Part shown: piece after piece, positions 61,396-64,000 of the stretch
Numbering within the stretch: the first letter of the stretch is position 1
Layout: each line of letters begins with the position of its first letter
NCBI RefSeq assembly: GCF_963678635.1
Contig: NC_087065.1
Coordinates: forward strand, 54,836,397 to 54,900,396
Origin: Symsagittifera roscoffensis
Taxonomy: Eukaryota > Xenacoelomorpha > Acoela > Convolutidae
Reading direction: 5' to 3'
DNA length: 64,000 nt
The notes under the pieces: generated by a model
The model's database searches: none
The model's input: only the letters and a program-made list of their open reading frames with translations
Told to the model about the DNA's origin: nothing
Position numbers and translations under genes: made by a program

Positions 61396-64000
61396 TGAGT
61401 TAGGACCGAGTTGGTTAACTCATAGAGTAATTTCGGATAGGGTACACCGTCTGCTCGTCACGCTATCTTATTTTCGGCCGGATAGATTCGTGCAACTTCT
61501 TAGTCTAATACCGATCCTAATCTTACTCTTATACTATCTAGTCTCAGGTTGTTTAACTAGTCTCTGCTAGGCTCAATAGATCTAGGGTATACTGGTTTAT
61601 TGCGGCTGTTGAAGTGCTCGGGAGAGTCCAACTAATTTCTAAGTTAAATTCAAATCTCTCTGGTGCTGAAATTACAAGTAACTTCAGCACTTACAAATAA
61701 GTGGGTTGTTAGTTAGATGGATCATGATTGGTTAATATTAAATACTTTACATTGGTAAAATATCTAATTTATCCAATCATAAAATGTAGTTTAGATCAGG
61801 TTCCACCCATCCGGGTTTTACAGAGTTTTTTAGAATAGTTCTTCTGCAATTTGAAGGATGGATGATGGAAGTTGGTGTTTGGCGAACATCTTATTTCTTC
61901 TGTTTCCTTTTTGTTAAAGAAGTTCCAGGAAGCTGGAGTTAGAGACATAAGACGTTGTGTCTTCTAGTGACAACGACTAAGTCTTTGCCACAAACTCAAA
62001 TCTGATTTCAGAATGGTTGGCTATGTCAGGTTTTTCTGTTCTGCGTGGAAAACTTCTTTTGTGTCTGATCTAGTTTGGGAATGGCGTGGAGATTGTGCGT
62101 GGAGGGGATGCCTGGTTACTCGGATCTGTACGTATACTTGAACATCGAGGTGGTCATTGGTCTAGTTCAATGAAGTCCTTTTCTGCGAAGTCAAGTCGTA
62201 CTCTAAATCCTTTGAGTTGTGATTGTGAGTGGCATATCGATTGTGGTTGGTCATTCTCTCTCGAGTGTAGTGGGGTCGTTTTGTCTTTAGATGTTCGTCC
62301 TTGGTGTTGTATTCTGATCTATGTATTGCATAATGTAATTTACATTTTATAAAACATTTATTAGTTTAATATTTTTTAATTATGATTTTAGTTAGTTGTT
62401 TTCACAAAAGCTTTTTGTTTTAGTTCGGTTATTTTGAAGAGTTACTCACACTTGAGTAGCTCTTATTAAAAATAGAGGTGTGGTCACAAAGCGTGGATGT
62501 AGCGCGGTGGGTTAGGCCGGCTATAGAGCATGCTCAGGACGTCCTTCCTGGTGGGTTAGGCCAGGAATGGGAGTATGATTTCATGCGGTTTTTGTGAGGG
62601 GTCCTGTTATGTGACAACGTTTTATGTTGGGTTTGTTGTGGTTTTTCTTATGTCTTGTTGGTTATGTCCTTTTTCCAAAAAGTAAATTGTTCGTGGTATG
62701 GGTTTGTCTTTCGACTTTTTTGTGTTTTATTATTTCTTTCTTAGACTTTATAATAGTCTTCAAAAGAATAAATTATCCAGTTTTAAACTGGGTTAATCCG
62801 GTTTGGGTACCGTTGGTTTCCTTTTCTTAGTCATGCTGTTATTCTATGATTTGTGGTATTTAGTAAGCTGCGTTGGTTAGTTTTGTTTAGTATATGATTC
62901 CTTTCCAACCGGGTTAAAGGAAAGTTTGAAACATGTTATTATATGTTAGAGTTGTTGAGTGTGAAAACTTGAAACTGAAATTCATTATTTTTAAACAATT
63001 CTTCGTGGGCGAGCTGTGCGAGTGTGGATAGAATTTCTGTGCGAATGAATGAAAATATCAAAAGGTTAGTACTGCAATTGCATTTTATTAATTTACTGCA
63101 TAGAATTTGGAAATTTACTGCTAGTTATGGGGGAATTTTAAGTTACAAATTTTCATTATAATTAGATTTACTGCTTGTGGGGAAAATTTTAGAAATGAAT
63201 TTACTGCATTGGTATTAAATTTATAAATTTATAAGTGTAAGAGATTAATAGAATTGTTGAAGTCTGTTTGATGAAATTTGCGATCTTTATTTGTTTTTTT
63301 GTGGTTTTTGTAGGTGATCGTCGGATGAAGGCTAAAAATCTAAGGAAAACATGGATAAAGTATGGTGAGTTTTTTAATATTTCAATTAGTTAGTAATATT
63401 CATTTAATTCATACTTACCTGTTAGTCGTCGGGGAAAAACCGTGGGGGAAGATGTCGTGGATGAGATCGGAATTTGTTAGTAGTTTAGCTAAGATGCGGA
63501 TGATATTTTTAGTCTGAAGCAGTGGCCAAAGCAATTGAAGTGCCTTAATAGTGGTTAGTTCTTCAGTGCCAACTGCAAACTCATAAGGTGTGTTTTGGAT
63601 TAGATTATATAATTTGTGATTGAATTTAGTGTTGTGGATGAATTCTAAAATTGGGATTTCTATAGGTTGTACAAACTCGTGCGGGATAAGGAAGGGTCGG
63701 GATTCTTCGGCGTTGAAGGTCTTGGTGATGGGACAGAAGATGTACATTTGGGTTATGGGGTCATAATTACGAAGAATACCATGAAGGTTAGTATCTTTAA
63801 TGCAATATGTGAAATTTAGGAAAAATGGTGAAGTGTATTTGGAATTAATGAATTGAAAACGATGGTGTGGTTGTCTAGAGGGTGTGTGTAGGTCAAAGTG
63901 ATTTTGGATGAAGCGATAATAACTATATGTGTGGGTTTGTTTAGTGCGCAACATAATATCGTGTGAGCAGTGTAAATCTCTTTCGTGTGGTGCAAGGAAA
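61396..64000 (+). mobile_element. Second LTR copy, incomplete at the window edge
   Basis: Starts TGAGTTAGG and follows the 5' LTR of the first element base for base in the opposite orientation, with several percent divergence. The inverted-repeat arm runs to about 61800, and the antisense gene begins (3' end first) at 63415. The sequence ends inside that gene, so it may be a solo LTR or the 5' LTR of another complete element. The start of the arm is altered (GGACCGAGTTGGTTAACTC) relative to the first copy. Confidence 0.85.
63415..64000 (-). CDS. Antisense LTR protein, second copy, N-terminus off window
   Basis: Same protein as at 21858-23030, read on the minus strand; the N-terminal half lies beyond the window. 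The frame is open through the last base. Codon comparison with the first copy shows mostly silent third-position changes, and only Thr/Asn and Glu/Asp replacements near the end. One T is missing from the TTTTTT run close to the stop, so the last residues become FSPTTNR and the stop falls within the splice donor GTAAGT. If that intron is spliced, the C-terminus would extend further. Donor, acceptor and AATAAA are all retained. Confidence 0.8.
   Translation of the reverse strand, partial: FLAPHERDLHCSHDIMLRTKQTHTYSYYRFIQNHFDLHTPSRQPHHRFQFINSKYTSPFFLNFTYCIKDTNLHGILRNYDPITQMYIFCPITKTFNAEESRPFLIPHEFVQPIEIPILEFIHNTKFNHKLYNLIQNTPYEFAVGTEELTTIKALQLLWPLLQTKNIIRILAKLLTNSDLIHDIFPHGFSPTTNR

Overview
The window is animal nuclear DNA, AT-rich and intron-rich. 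It carries the 3' half of one conserved host gene, tomosyn (syntaxin-binding protein 5 / STXBP5 family), on the + strand. Ten exons between 1584 and 56379 join in perfect reading phase and end with the R-SNARE-like C-terminus. One further upstream exon (492-734) is plausible. The sequence does not name the species; an invertebrate is likely.

The intron between the second and third of these exons holds a 19,115-bp retrovirus-like element (5943-25057), in antisense to the gene. It begins TG, ends CA and is flanked by a perfect 4-bp target duplication (GTAG), so it integrated as one unit. Read on the minus strand it has: a 3,586-bp 5' LTR (25057-21472); a primer-binding site; a 1.2-kb leader with a 77-codon ORF; a very basic 155-aa ORF; an intact 2743-aa Ty3/gypsy-type Gag-Pol (zinc knuckle, protease, RT, RNase H, DD35E integrase); a 62-aa double-membrane-span ORF; a 377-codon frame without any start codon in its first 233 codons; a glycoprotein gene cut by one in-frame TAA (576 + 295 codons); a Ser/Pro-rich 227-aa ORF; and only the last 201 bp of a 3' LTR.

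The LTR is the most unusual part. Its two ends are 403-bp inverted repeats, identical except at one base. Between them, opposite to the retroelement, lies a 390-codon gene whose ATG sits inside one arm. It has a conserved 79-bp intron just after the stop codon and a conserved AATAAA. A second LTR copy starts at 61396 and runs off the window in the other orientation. Comparing the gene in the two copies by eye gives 12 synonymous and 2 nonsynonymous changes over about 190 codons, while the adjacent non-coding 180 bp has 10 substitutions. I therefore read it as a real protein-coding gene kept by selection, of unknown function.

The remaining introns are repeat-rich: an interspersed family of about 300-450 bp always on the + strand, an exact 1825-bp tandem duplication that copies part of a tomosyn exon, a 3.1-3.2-kb tandem array (43130 to about 54880), two abutting simple satellites (30935-32745), a decayed MULE transposase and a dispersed short hairpin. 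Downstream of tomosyn only two weak candidate exons and more repeats are visible before the second LTR.
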